64,000 nt of DNA from an uncultured Granulosicoccaceae bacterium (GTDB lineage Bacteria > Pseudomonadota > Gammaproteobacteria > Granulosicoccales > Granulosicoccaceae). The notes under the pieces were generated by a model that had not been told where the DNA came from, did no database searches, and was given only the letters and a program-made list of their open reading frames with translations. The stretch lies in contig CALIHW010000080.1 of the NCBI GenBank assembly GCA_938020525.1, positions 1 to 64,000 of the forward strand, read 5' to 3'. Position numbers and translations under genes: made by a program. Position 1 is the first letter of the stretch; each line of letters begins with the position of its first letter. Of this stretch, positions 35,274 through 44,165 are shown one piece after another.

Positions 35274-36038
35274 GTGAATAATTCAATCGCGGTAGTGACT
35301 TTGTTTCCTGCGCTGGTTGAAGTGGTTGGTCAGTATGGAGTCACTGGTCGGGCGGTAGAAAATGGATTGTTGATGATTAACCTGGTTAATCCGCGGGACT
35401 TTGCGACCGACCGACATCGGACGGTAGACGACAGGCCTTACGGTGGCGGACCTGGCATGGTGATGTCGGTGCAACCACTGACCGATGCGATTAATCGTAG
35501 TCGGGAGCTGACGGCAAAGTCTGCAACGGTGGTCTATATGAGTCCGCAGGGTGAGCAACTTAACCAGACAGTGGTTGAGGAACTTGCCGGAATTGAAAAT
35601 TTAGTACTCGTGGCCGGTCGCTACGAAGGCATTGATGAAAGACTGATCAGTCGCGAAATTGATCGTGAAATCTCCATCGGTGACTACGTACTGAGTGGCG
35701 GTGAGTTGGCAGCGATGGTTGTCATCGATGCGATTGCAAGGCAAATACCTGGGGTACTAGGGCATCAGGAGTCAGCGGTGAATGATTCCTTTGCTGGTGA
35801 GGGCTGGCTCGATTGCCCGCACTACACCAGGCCAGAAGATCACGAAGGCATGAAAGTGCCAGAGGTTCTTCTCGGTGGAAATCATGCAGCAATTGCTCGC
35901 TGGCGGCGTAAGCAGTCACTTGGCAGAACGTGGTTACGACGTCGATCACTGATCGAATCGAAATCACTTAGTGAAGATGACCAGCGGTTGTTGCAGCAGT
36001 TTAAAGAAGAGCAAAACATTTCGGATGCAGATGGCTGA
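35274..36038 (+). CDS. trmD: tRNA (guanine-37-N1)-methyltransferase
   Basis: Methylates G37 of tRNAs that read CNN codons, preventing frameshifts. I start it at the GTG at 35274 ([12 protein letters not shown]), which gives 254 residues, close to the usual length; an earlier GTG at 35250 would add eight. The trefoil-knot SAM site is visible in [10 protein letters not shown] and [16 protein letters not shown], and the substrate segment in [10 protein letters not shown]. It is 53 bases from rimM and is followed by rplS. Confidence 0.96.
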   Translation: MNNSIAVVTLFPALVEVVGQYGVTGRAVENGLLMINLVNPRDFATDRHRTVDDRPYGGGPGMVMSVQPLTDAINRSRELTAKSATVVYMSPQGEQLNQTVVEELAGIENLVLVAGRYEGIDERLISREIDREISIGDYVLSGGELAAMVVIDAIARQIPGVLGHQESAVNDSFAGEGWLDCPHYTRPEDHEGMKVPEVLLGGNHAAIARWRRKQSLGRTWLRRRSLIESKSLSEDDQRLLQQFKEEQNISDADG

Positions 36039-36084
36039 GCTGTCTGTGACAACAATTTGAATACCACACGTACGGAGTGGAGCG

Positions 36085-36438
36085 ATGAGTAACATAATCG
36101 ACGCGATCAACGCGGAACAAATGGATAAAGAAGTTCCTGAATTCGGCCCAGGTGACACTGTGGTTGTGCAGGTTCGAGTCAAGGAAGGTGAGCGTGAGCG
36201 ACTACAGGCCTTTGAGGGCGTGGTTATCGCGAGGCGTAACCGTGGTCTGAACTCTGCGTTTACTGTGCGAAAAATTTCGCACGGTGAAGGTGTTGAGCGT
36301 GTCTTCCAGACATACAGCCCGCTGGTTGCAGGAATCGACGTGAAACGTCGCGGTGATGTGCGCCGTTCAAAGCTCTATTATCTGCGTGGCCTGACTGGTA
36401 AGGCGGCACGTATCAAAGAAAAGCTCGATACCAAGTAG
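36085..36438 (+). CDS. rplS: 50S ribosomal protein L19
   Basis: A 117-residue ribosomal protein from the interface of the two subunits. The sequence follows L19 throughout: [47 protein letters not shown] and the basic C terminus with [25 protein letters not shown] site precedes the ATG. It is the last gene of the operon and is followed by a hairpin. Confidence 0.98.
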   Translation: MSNIIDAINAEQMDKEVPEFGPGDTVVVQVRVKEGERERLQAFEGVVIARRNRGLNSAFTVRKISHGEGVERVFQTYSPLVAGIDVKRRGDVRRSKLYYLRGLTGKAARIKEKLDTK

Positions 36439-36466
36439 ACGGTGTAGGCCGTTAGATTGTTATACA

Positions 36467-36490
36467 CAAGCCGCCTTTCCAGGCGGCTTG
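36467..36490 (+). terminator. Probable terminator after rplS
   Basis: Perfect 10-base stem caagccgcct/aggcggcttg with loop ttcc, 28 bases after the rplS stop. The following bases are only moderately T-rich (ttcgtg), so its strength is uncertain. Confidence 0.65.
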
Positions 36491-36613
36491 TTCGTGTAGG
36501 TCAATACGAAATCGTGGAGCTGCCTGCATCATCTGCCGGCAGCTTGAAATTCCGTAGACTGGCGCTACATACTCTATCTGTAATTAATTTTTGGCTTATT
36601 TGCGGGAGCTAAT

Positions 36614-38536
36614 ATGACAACCCAGACTGCGGAAACGATGGAGTTTCAGGCAGAAGTCAATCAGCTGATGAAGCTGATGATTCACTCGCTTTACTCCAAC
36701 AAAGAAATATTTCTTCGTGAGCTGATTTCGAATGCGTCAGATGCCTGCGACAAACTGCGTTTTGAAGCAGTAGCAAACGATGCGTTGAATGAAGGTGAAT
36801 CTGAACTAGCCATCAAGATTCAGTTTGACGACGAGGCAAAAACCATCACCATCTCCGATAACGGTATCGGTATGAACCGTGAAGATGTGATTAATAACAT
36901 TGGTACGATTGCAAAATCGGGAACCAAACAGTTTCTTGAAGCGCTAACAGGCGATCAAAAAGAAGACTCGAAGTTAATTGGGCAGTTCGGTGTTGGCTTT
37001 TACTCAGCCTTTGTTGTTGCAGATAAAGTCACCCTCACCACTCGCAAGGCAGGTGATGAAACCTCCAATGGGATTCGTTGGGAGAGTGAAGCCACTGGCA
37101 GTTATCAGCTTGAGCAGATAGATCGTGCGGAGAAAGGCACCTCTGTAACGCTCCATCTTCGAGAGGATTGTGCGGAGTTTGCAGACAACTGGCGTCTGCG
37201 TGGAATCATCAAGAAGTACTCTGATCACATTACTTTCCCGATCCAGATGCTCGAGGTATTGCCGCCGCCGTCTGAGGATGACGATAAGGATGCAGAGAAG
37301 AAAGAGCCCGAGTTTGAAAAAGTAAACGATGCGTCTGCCCTTTGGACTCGTTCACGCAATGATATTTCAGAAGATGACTACAAGGCTTTCTATAAGCAGG
37401 TAAGCAGCGACTGGGAAGATCCACTTGCGTGGTCACACAACCATGTGGAAGGTAAGTTCGAATATACCTCGCTTCTTTATATTCCCAAACGGGCACCGTT
37501 TGATTTATATGATGCTAATCAGCAGCACGGTATAAAACTCTATGCTCAGCGTGTTTTTATCATGGATGAGGCTGAAAAGCTGATGCCACGTTACCTGCGT
37601 TTTGTCAGAGGCCTAGTTGATTCAAGTGATCTGCCATTGAACGTTTCACGTGAGATTCTGCAGAGCAATAAGGTAGTAGAGAGCATTCGTGGCGCTTCGG
37701 TTAAAAAGGTTTTGTCACTACTTGAAGGCATGGCAAAAAATGATCCCGATGATTACAAAGAGTTTTGGGGTCAGTTTGGCGCATGTTTAAAAGAAGCGCC
37801 AGGTGAGGACTTTGCCAATAAAGAGAAAGTGGCAGGTTTATATCGTTTTGCGTCAACGCATAATAATTCAGACGAGCAGAGCGTTAGCTTTGCCGACTAT
37901 ATTTCTCGGATGAAGCCTGGGCAGGATAAGATCTACTACATTACGGCAGATAGCTATACCGCTGGTAAGAACAGCCCGCATCTTGAGATTTTTGCCAAGA
38001 AGGATGTTGAGGTACTTATCATGTACGATCGTGTAGACGAGTGGATGATGGGCTATCTCAACGAGTTTGATGAGAAGACACTAAGCTCCGTTGCCAAGGG
38101 CGATCTTGATCTCGGTGAGATTAGTGACAAAGAAGAAAAAGAAGCTCAGGAAAATGTCGAGAAGGAGTCTGAAAAGCTTGTAGAGCGCCTTAAAGAACAA
38201 CTGAAAGACAAGGTCGCTGAAGTGCGTGTTTCACATCGCCTGACTACTTCACCTGCCTGTGTGGTACTTGGTGAGCAGGAAATGGCAATGCACATGCAGC
38301 AAATGATGAAGCAGATGGGCCACGATGTGCCGGATAACAAACCGACCCTTGAGATCAATCCGACGCATCCGATCCTTAAGAAAATGGACAATGAATCCGA
38401 TGAAGATCGTTTCGGTGACTGGAGCATGCTGTTGCTTGATCAGGCGGTGCTTGCAGAGGGTGGTCAGCTCGACGATGCTGCAGGGTTTGTCAGTCGTATG
38501 AACGCATTGATTATGGAGCTTTCTGAGGCCGAATGA
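36614..38536 (+). CDS. htpG: Molecular chaperone HtpG (Hsp90)
   Basis: Bacterial Hsp90. The 640-residue protein has the GHKL ATPase site in ELISNASDACDKLR, the DNGIGM motif and GQFGVGFYSAF. The middle domain has the catalytic RGLVDSSDLPLNVSREILQ segment, and a C-terminal dimerisation domain rich in Met follows. Length matches E. coli HtpG with a few extra residues in an acidic linker near residues 220-240 (SEDDDKDAEKKEPEFEK). A GGGAG site lies in front of the ATG. Heat-shock sigma elements are not identifiable with confidence. Confidence 0.98.
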   Translation: MTTQTAETMEFQAEVNQLMKLMIHSLYSNKEIFLRELISNASDACDKLRFEAVANDALNEGESELAIKIQFDDEAKTITISDNGIGMNREDVINNIGTIAKSGTKQFLEALTGDQKEDSKLIGQFGVGFYSAFVVADKVTLTTRKAGDETSNGIRWESEATGSYQLEQIDRAEKGTSVTLHLREDCAEFADNWRLRGIIKKYSDHITFPIQMLEVLPPPSEDDDKDAEKKEPEFEKVNDASALWTRSRNDISEDDYKAFYKQVSSDWEDPLAWSHNHVEGKFEYTSLLYIPKRAPFDLYDANQQHGIKLYAQRVFIMDEAEKLMPRYLRFVRGLVDSSDLPLNVSREILQSNKVVESIRGASVKKVLSLLEGMAKNDPDDYKEFWGQFGACLKEAPGEDFANKEKVAGLYRFASTHNNSDEQSVSFADYISRMKPGQDKIYYITADSYTAGKNSPHLEIFAKKDVEVLIMYDRVDEWMMGYLNEFDEKTLSSVAKGDLDLGEISDKEEKEAQENVEKESEKLVERLKEQLKDKVAEVRVSHRLTTSPACVVLGEQEMAMHMQQMMKQMGHDVPDNKPTLEINPTHPILKKMDNESDEDRFGDWSMLLLDQAVLAEGGQLDDAAGFVSRMNALIMELSEAE

Positions 38537-38761
38537 TCCTTATTGTTATTCAGTGGGCCGTTGGCAGTGACCACCGGCCACGGCTAATGCAGCAAGTTGC
38601 GGGGTCCGGGATTTGCAGATATTCGCAACGCAGAGCGGCCAGTCGGTAAATGCCGACTATGATTAGTCTGCATAGCTGAGTAAACTAAGCGGTTGATAAG
38701 CAGCCTATTGCAGTTGCTGTAAGCACAAATAGATTCGACTTTTTTATTGGCACAAAAACTA

Positions 38762-39136
38762 ATGAAAGTAATGTTCAAGAAGCGCGTAATAACCCATGGC
38801 CTGAAAGTTTGTCTTAGGGCCGGGTTCAGGGTTGGCATGGCCCTTGGCCTGGTCTGCATAGTGACAGCCGGCGGGATAGCGTTTGCCGGTGATGCTGATG
38901 CCGGCAGAGTGAAGGCAGAGACTTGTTTGGGTTGCCACGGAATTCCGGATCATGTGAATGTTTACCCGACCTATCATGTACCAAAGGTTGCGGGTCAGCA
39001 TGAGGAGTATCTTATTGCGGCGTTAAATGCTTACAAGAACAAGACACGCCCTCACGGCACGATGCAGGCGAATGCATCTCCTCTCAGCGATGAAGACATT
39101 GCCGATATTGCCGCCTACTTTGCATCACTGAAATAA
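38762..39136 (+). CDS. c-type cytochrome, class I
   Basis: A small periplasmic electron carrier. After an N-terminal basic region and hydrophobic export segment (MALGLVCIVTAGGIAFA) the mature part carries the heme-attachment site CLGCH and an axial Met, probably in the GTMQANASPLSDEDIADIA part. I chose the ATG at 38762; the frame can also open at a TTG at 38747 or an ATG at 38771. It resembles single-domain c4/c5-type cytochromes. A second, similar gene follows after 10 bases, so the two are one unit. Confidence 0.85.
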   Translation: MKVMFKKRVITHGLKVCLRAGFRVGMALGLVCIVTAGGIAFAGDADAGRVKAETCLGCHGIPDHVNVYPTYHVPKVAGQHEEYLIAALNAYKNKTRPHGTMQANASPLSDEDIADIAAYFASLK

Positions 39137-39146
39137 CGGAGTCGTC

Positions 39147-39560
39147 ATGAATAATTTCAAGCAGGCCGATTCTAAGCAGTGTCATCCCAGGCAGGCCCAT
39201 AACAGGCAGGCCCATCCTAAGCAGGTCAAGAGCCTATTTAGCGCACTGATTGTCGCCGCTCCCTTTGTTTTGGCTTCCAGCAGCAGTTTCGCTGGTGGTG
39301 ATGAAGCGAATGGTGAAAAACTGGCTCAGCAATGTGCCGTTTGCCACGGTGCGGATGGCAACAGCTCCATCGCTACGAACCCGAAGTTGGCTGGTCAGCA
39401 CGAGAGCTATATCGTGCGTGCGCTGAGCGACTATCGTTCAGGGGCTCGCGAGAGTGCGATTATGGCTCCTTACGCAGGCCCGTTGAGTGATCAGGATATT
39501 CGTGATCTTGCAGCCTGGTTTGCGAATCAGGAGTCCGACCTCGGCGTCTTGAAAATGTAG
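39147..39560 (+). CDS. c-type cytochrome, class I, with repeated N-terminal region
   Basis: A 137-residue cytochrome with heme motif CAVCHGADGN and an axial-Met-containing tail (ESAIMAPYAGPLSDQDIRDLA), closely similar to cytochromes of the c4/c553 kind. The export signal (SALIVAAPFVLASSSSFA) is preceded by an unusually long basic stretch of about 30 residues with repeated RQAH units; no other start codon is available downstream before the hydrophobic segment. It lies 10 bases after the previous cytochrome gene, and the pair is followed by a strong terminator. Confidence 0.87.
   Translation: MNNFKQADSKQCHPRQAHNRQAHPKQVKSLFSALIVAAPFVLASSSSFAGGDEANGEKLAQQCAVCHGADGNSSIATNPKLAGQHESYIVRALSDYRSGARESAIMAPYAGPLSDQDIRDLAAWFANQESDLGVLKM
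39189..39218. repeat. In-frame tandem 15-base repeat
   Basis: aggcaggcccataac at 39189-39203 is followed by aggcaggcccatcct at 39204-39218 and a degenerate third unit. It encodes the RQAH repeat ahead of the signal peptide of the second cytochrome. Confidence 0.85.
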
Positions 39561-39604
39561 GGCACCCTGCGGCGATCGACCTGGCAGGTTGGATTTAGCT
39601 AAAC

Positions 39605-39632
39605 AAAAAACGCGGCTCCGGCCGCGTTTTTT
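39605..39632. terminator. Bidirectional intrinsic terminator
   Basis: A GC stem cgcggc/gccgcg with a tccg loop is flanked by six A residues on the left and six T residues on the right. It would stop transcription both from the cytochromes and from the convergent YcgL gene. Confidence 0.93.
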
Positions 39633-39657
39633 ATGCGTGCAGGTTTAGTAAGGTGTA

Positions 39658-39930
39658 CTACCTGCTGGCCGGCGCTTTATCTGGTACGTGTAAGGGTGCC
39701 AGCGGATCTGTAATTTGTAAGTGGTAGCCGCTATGGTTGATGTTCTCCATCACGGTGTCAGGGTTCTCAGAGGCAAGTTTCCGGCTACTGGTCAGTTCAA
39801 AATCAAGTGCCGGTTCCAGCTTGCCCAGCGCTTGCAGCAAATTTTCAGGAACGGATCCAAAGTTGTCTTTCTCCGAAACGTAAAGGTAGTAACCGTTCTT
39901 TTTCACACTGTGATAAACGTAAACTTGCAT
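39658..39930 (-). CDS. YcgL domain protein
   Basis: A 90-residue protein matching the YcgL family (DUF709): N-terminal YVYHSVKKNGYYLYVSEKDN, FGSVPENLLQALG, and the GYHLQI segment followed by a Pro-rich tail. YcgL is a small alpha/beta fold of unknown function, limited to gammaproteobacteria as far as I know. It is a stand-alone gene. Confidence 0.9.
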   Translation of the reverse strand: MQVYVYHSVKKNGYYLYVSEKDNFGSVPENLLQALGKLEPALDFELTSSRKLASENPDTVMENINHSGYHLQITDPLAPLHVPDKAPASR

Positions 39931-40097
39931 GGTGATTCCGTGCTGTGGTCTGGCCGCTTGTCTGTGAAAGCATATCTTAAAGTAGTACGGTTAGTGCAGA
40001 AGTACATTTTCAAAAAGGTGCTAAAGTGAACGTACACACTCAATATTACTATATGGGCTGCATTGTGAAGCCGGGGAATTGTTAGGTAGGGTATGGC

Positions 40098-40508
40098 ATG
40101 TCGGAACCTGAAAAAGTAAGGTTGGATAAATGGCTGTGGGCAGCGCGGTTTTTCAAGACCCGTAGCCTGGCGACAGACGCCGTTGGCGGAGGCAAGGTGC
40201 ATGTCGACGGTGCCAGAGTAAAGCCAGCCAGGCAAATCAGTGTCGGACAGATGCTTGAGATTCAGAAAGGCCCGTACCAGTTTATAGTTGAGGTTGAGCA
40301 GTTGATTTCAAAACGGGTATCAGCGACAGAAGCACAAAAGGCCTATATCGAAGCGCCGGAAAGCATTGAAAAGCGGCGTAAGATCCAGACGGATCTGCGG
40401 GACGAAAGAATGTTTGCGCGAGCAGAAAAACCGGCTGGCAGGCCGAGTAAGCGTGATCGGCGCCAATTACACCGTTTTAAAGGCCGGCAAGCGGACAATT
40501 CTGATTAA
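40098..40508 (+). CDS. hslR: Hsp15-type S4-domain RNA-binding protein
   Basis: A 136-residue protein with an S4 domain: VRLDKWLWAARFFKTRSLATDAV, then GGKVHVDGARVKPARQISVG. The basic C terminus has ERMFARAEKPAGRPSKRDRRQ. Hsp15 rescues stalled 50S subunits that carry nascent chains and is heat-induced in E. coli. Length and layout match. The gene is unlinked to hslO here. Confidence 0.93.
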   Translation: MSEPEKVRLDKWLWAARFFKTRSLATDAVGGGKVHVDGARVKPARQISVGQMLEIQKGPYQFIVEVEQLISKRVSATEAQKAYIEAPESIEKRRKIQTDLRDERMFARAEKPAGRPSKRDRRQLHRFKGRQADNSD

Positions 40509-40524
40509 GATTCCGCTGTCTTCT

Positions 40525-40566
40525 CCAACTGTGCGTTGTCATTTTCCAGCTGTGCGTTGTCATTTT
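40525..40566. repeat. Tandem 21-base repeat
   Basis: Two copies of a 21-base unit beginning ccaactgtgcgttgtcattt, with one mismatch, lie directly after hslR. Confidence 0.9.
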
Positions 40567-40661
40567 AGAGTGACTGGATGTAAACCTTGACGATTCCTTT
40601 TGTTAGCCACTGTGAAATCACCTAGTATATCGGTATTGCCACACTATCAGACTGTAGCTGA

Positions 40662-41057
<396 letters not shown>

Positions 41058-41099
41058 TTTGATTATCTCTTTTAGATCGATAAACATCTGATACGCGGA

Positions 41100-42470
41100 A
41101 TGCAACCGAACATACTTTCGCGCGATGAACACAATGTTTCACGCAAAGATATCAGTAAAAATGCGCTGAAGGTGTTGTACCGTCTCAATGAAGCTGGCTA
41201 TGCGAGCTACCTTGTGGGAGGGGGTGTACGTGATTTGCTTCTGCAGCAGCATCCCAAAGACTTTGATATTGCGACCGATGCCAGCCCGGAAGAAATCAAG
41301 GCGTTGTTTAAAAACTGCCGTTTGATTGGTCGCAGATTCAGGCTAGCGCATGTGGTGTTTGGCCGTGACATCATAGAGGTTGCCACCTTTCGTGCTGCTC
41401 ATAGTGAAGGTGAGGGTGGTGCAACCGGAGACAGCGGTCGTATAACCCGTGACAACGTTTATGGTGGCACACTTGCAGATGATGCTGTACGCCGTGACTT
41501 TACCGTTAATGCGCTGTTCTACAATATTGATGATTTCAGTGTAGTGGATTTTTTTGATGGTGTTGAGCATCTTGAGCAAGGCAGGCTTACCTTTATTGGC
41601 AATGCGTATGATCGTGTAATTGAAGATCCGGTGAGGGCACTGCGCGCGGTAAGATTTGCAGCCAAACTTGGCTTGCGTATGGATGATGACTGCGTTGCCG
41701 CAATAAACGAACACAGACACTTACTAAAAGAAATTCCACCTGCCAGATTGTATGAAGAAGCGCTTAAACTAGTTCAATCCGGGCACGGGATAGCGAGCCT
41801 TGAATTGCTGCGTGAACATGATCTGCTGCAGTATCTTTTCCCATTGACTGATGCCAGGCTTAAAAACCACGATGAATATGCTGAATCAATGATTCTTCAT
41901 GGTCTGGGCAATACTGATAGTCGAGTTAAAGAGGAGCTCCCTGTAACACCTGCTTATATCTATGCTGTATTTCTGTGGCCGGATGTAAAAGCAGCTGCAC
42001 AAAATCATGAAGCTGACGGTTTTGATCCGGTGCCGGCATTGCACATGGCGGCTGATGAGATCATACCGGCACAGTTGGCGGCAACTTCATTGCCCAAAAG
42101 ATTTTCTATTCAAATGCGTGAGATCTGGGTCATGCAGCCCAGACTAAACAACACTCGTGGCGCTCGCGCCAATCGAATGCTCAGTAATCCACGTTTTAGA
42201 GCCGCGTATGACTTTCTTTGTTTACGCAACGATACTGGCGAAGATCTGCAAAAACTTTGCTCAACCTGGGAGTCAAAGCAGCAAACACCGGAAGGTCAGG
42301 CGTTGCTTGAAGAGGCGCGTAGCCGTGCGGCGAGTAGACGCCGTTCGAGATCACCACGGACCGCGTCCAGATCAAGGGCGCCATCCACAGACGGGTCCAG
42401 GGATGGTGGGCAGGCGGTTGGTAAAAAATCTCGTGGGCGTTCGGGTAAACGCGGTGCAGGAGAGTCCTGA
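41100..42470 (+). CDS. pcnB: Poly(A) polymerase I
   Basis: Adds 3' poly(A) tails that mark RNA for decay. The 456-residue protein has the nucleotidyltransferase site LVGGGVRDLLLQQHPKDFDIATDA near residue 40, followed by RRFRLAHV and RRDFTVNALFYN, then the RNA-binding domain ADRVIEDPVRALRAVRFAAKLG-type helical region. The C-terminal ~60 residues are very rich in Arg and Ser, typical of PcnB. In many relatives folK follows pcnB; here it does not. Confidence 0.95.
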   Translation: MQPNILSRDEHNVSRKDISKNALKVLYRLNEAGYASYLVGGGVRDLLLQQHPKDFDIATDASPEEIKALFKNCRLIGRRFRLAHVVFGRDIIEVATFRAAHSEGEGGATGDSGRITRDNVYGGTLADDAVRRDFTVNALFYNIDDFSVVDFFDGVEHLEQGRLTFIGNAYDRVIEDPVRALRAVRFAAKLGLRMDDDCVAAINEHRHLLKEIPPARLYEEALKLVQSGHGIASLELLREHDLLQYLFPLTDARLKNHDEYAESMILHGLGNTDSRVKEELPVTPAYIYAVFLWPDVKAAAQNHEADGFDPVPALHMAADEIIPAQLAATSLPKRFSIQMREIWVMQPRLNNTRGARANRMLSNPRFRAAYDFLCLRNDTGEDLQKLCSTWESKQQTPEGQALLEEARSRAASRRRSRSPRTASRSRAPSTDGSRDGGQAVGKKSRGRSGKRGAGES

Positions 42471-42589
42471 CACAGCTCGCAGTTTGCCCATTCTGCCGAC
42501 TATCTTCAGAGACGATTACACCCACGTCGGAAATGATGAAAAGCACTATTCTTTGTGCGACACTCGCGCGCTATTGACGGAGATTAGTT

Positions 42590-43237
42590 GTGGAAAATCA
42601 ATTGCGATATATCGCTGTGGAAGGCCCGCTCGGTGTCGGTAAAACTACCCTGGCGACACGATTGTCAGAGTCCTTGAATGCAGGCTTGATACTGGAGAAC
42701 CCAGCTGAAAACCCGTTTTTGGATGATTTTTACCGACAACCAGAGCAAATGGCGCTGCCTGTACAGCTGCATTTTCTATTGTCACGACGTGAGTCTTTGA
42801 AGGATCTAGCAGCGAATATCAATGACAATTCCTGCTGGGTTTCTGATTTTTTCTTCCAGAAAGATCGTTTGTTTGCCGGTCTGACGCTACCGCCCAGAGA
42901 GTTTGAGTTGTACCAATCCCTCTCAAGAGAGCTCGATTTTGACTTACTGGTTCCCGATTTGGTGGTTTATCTGCAAGCACCCCTCGATGTGTTGTACGAT
43001 CGCATCGAGAAACGGGCAATTCCGTCCGAGCAGGCGATCGCCAGCAGTTATGTCGCGCGCTTGCAAAAGGCTTACACCGAAATGTTTCATAATTACTCGG
43101 ATACACCTTTGCTGATAATCAATGCAACTGACATTGATTTTGCGCAAAATGAATCTGACTATGAAAGATTGCTGCAACAGATACAAAATGTTCAGGCAGG
43201 CCGTCACTACTTTAATCCGACACCTGAAGTTGCATAG
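42590..43237 (+). CDS. Deoxynucleoside kinase
   Basis: A 215-residue kinase of the deoxyadenosine/deoxyguanosine kinase type. The P-loop GPLGVGKTT lies at residues 12-20, followed by FLDDFYRQPEQMALPVQLHFL and the KDRLFA segment with the catalytic/substrate Arg, then the LID-like KRAIPSEQAI. It salvages deoxynucleosides to monophosphates. The start is a GTG with a GGAG site six bases upstream. It follows pcnB by 119 bases. Confidence 0.9.
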   Translation: MENQLRYIAVEGPLGVGKTTLATRLSESLNAGLILENPAENPFLDDFYRQPEQMALPVQLHFLLSRRESLKDLAANINDNSCWVSDFFFQKDRLFAGLTLPPREFELYQSLSRELDFDLLVPDLVVYLQAPLDVLYDRIEKRAIPSEQAIASSYVARLQKAYTEMFHNYSDTPLLIINATDIDFAQNESDYERLLQQIQNVQAGRHYFNPTPEVA

Positions 43238-43295
43238 GTAACTATGCGCCAGGAAGCCGGTTTTGATTCGCTCAGCATTATAGGAGGCAAACACT

Positions 43296-44009
43296 TTGGC
43301 TGATACACAGATACTTCGAATAGGAATGCTCGAAGATGATATTGATCAGGCAAACCGTGCCAGTGGTTGGATTGTTGAGCGTGGCCACCAATGTGAGGTT
43401 TACAACAAGCCTGAAGATTTTCAGCGTGCTTTTCGGAAAACCAGCTTTGATGTGATTACTCTGGACTGGAACCTGCCGGATGCCACTGGTCTTGAAATTT
43501 TAAAGTGGATACGGCAAAGCCTGGTGAGTGACGTACCAGTCATTTTTATCACGGCACGCCAGGGCGAGTCAGATATCGTTGCAGCGCTCGAAGCTGGTGC
43601 TGATGATTATCTTGTCAAGCCTGTGCGCCAGTTTGAGCTTCTCGCACGTATTGGTGCACTGGCCCGACGAGCCCAGCCGGAAACTGAAATACTGGAGTAC
43701 GAGCCCTACACGTTTGATACCAGCAACCGACAGATAAAAGTTGATGGAGAAGTCGTCAAACTTACTGAAAAAGAATACGACCTCGCATTGTTTCTGTTCC
43801 GCAATCGTGGCCGTGTGCTGTCGCGCCAGCATCTGCTGACGTCCGTTTGGGGTACTTCAGCGGAGCTTAATACCCGCACGGTGGATACTCACGCTAGTCG
43901 CTTGCGTAAGAAGCTTAAATTGACTGCGACTGAAAAGTGGAAATTAACCTCGATTTATCAGCACGGTTATCGACTTGAAGAACACACTGTTACCTCGGAG
44001 ACTAGCTGA
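43296..44009 (+). CDS. OmpR/PhoB-family response regulator
   Basis: A 237-residue two-component regulator. The receiver domain has the acidic pair in LEDD near residue 13, phosphorylation site Asp57 in ITLDWNLPD, and the conserved Lys in DDYLVKP. The C-terminal winged-helix domain contains LTEKEYDLALFLFRNRGRVLSR and VDTHASRLRKKL, typical of OmpR-type DNA binding. It begins at a TTG with a strong GGAGG site. It is followed by a LysM-FecR protein and a CHASE2 histidine kinase, its likely partner kinase. Confidence 0.95.
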   Translation: MADTQILRIGMLEDDIDQANRASGWIVERGHQCEVYNKPEDFQRAFRKTSFDVITLDWNLPDATGLEILKWIRQSLVSDVPVIFITARQGESDIVAALEAGADDYLVKPVRQFELLARIGALARRAQPETEILEYEPYTFDTSNRQIKVDGEVVKLTEKEYDLALFLFRNRGRVLSRQHLLTSVWGTSAELNTRTVDTHASRLRKKLKLTATEKWKLTSIYQHGYRLEEHTVTSETS

Positions 44010-44165
44010 GCCTATTGGTATTTAACTGGCGAATGCCCGGATTCACATTGCTGGCAGGTTTATTGGTCCTAAATTGTTGAAAAGTGTGTTAGAGCAAACG
44101 TAGCTATTGCGTTTGGGGTAACATAGGGGTAATAACAATGAGCGATCGTCGCTTGGACAGGCATA

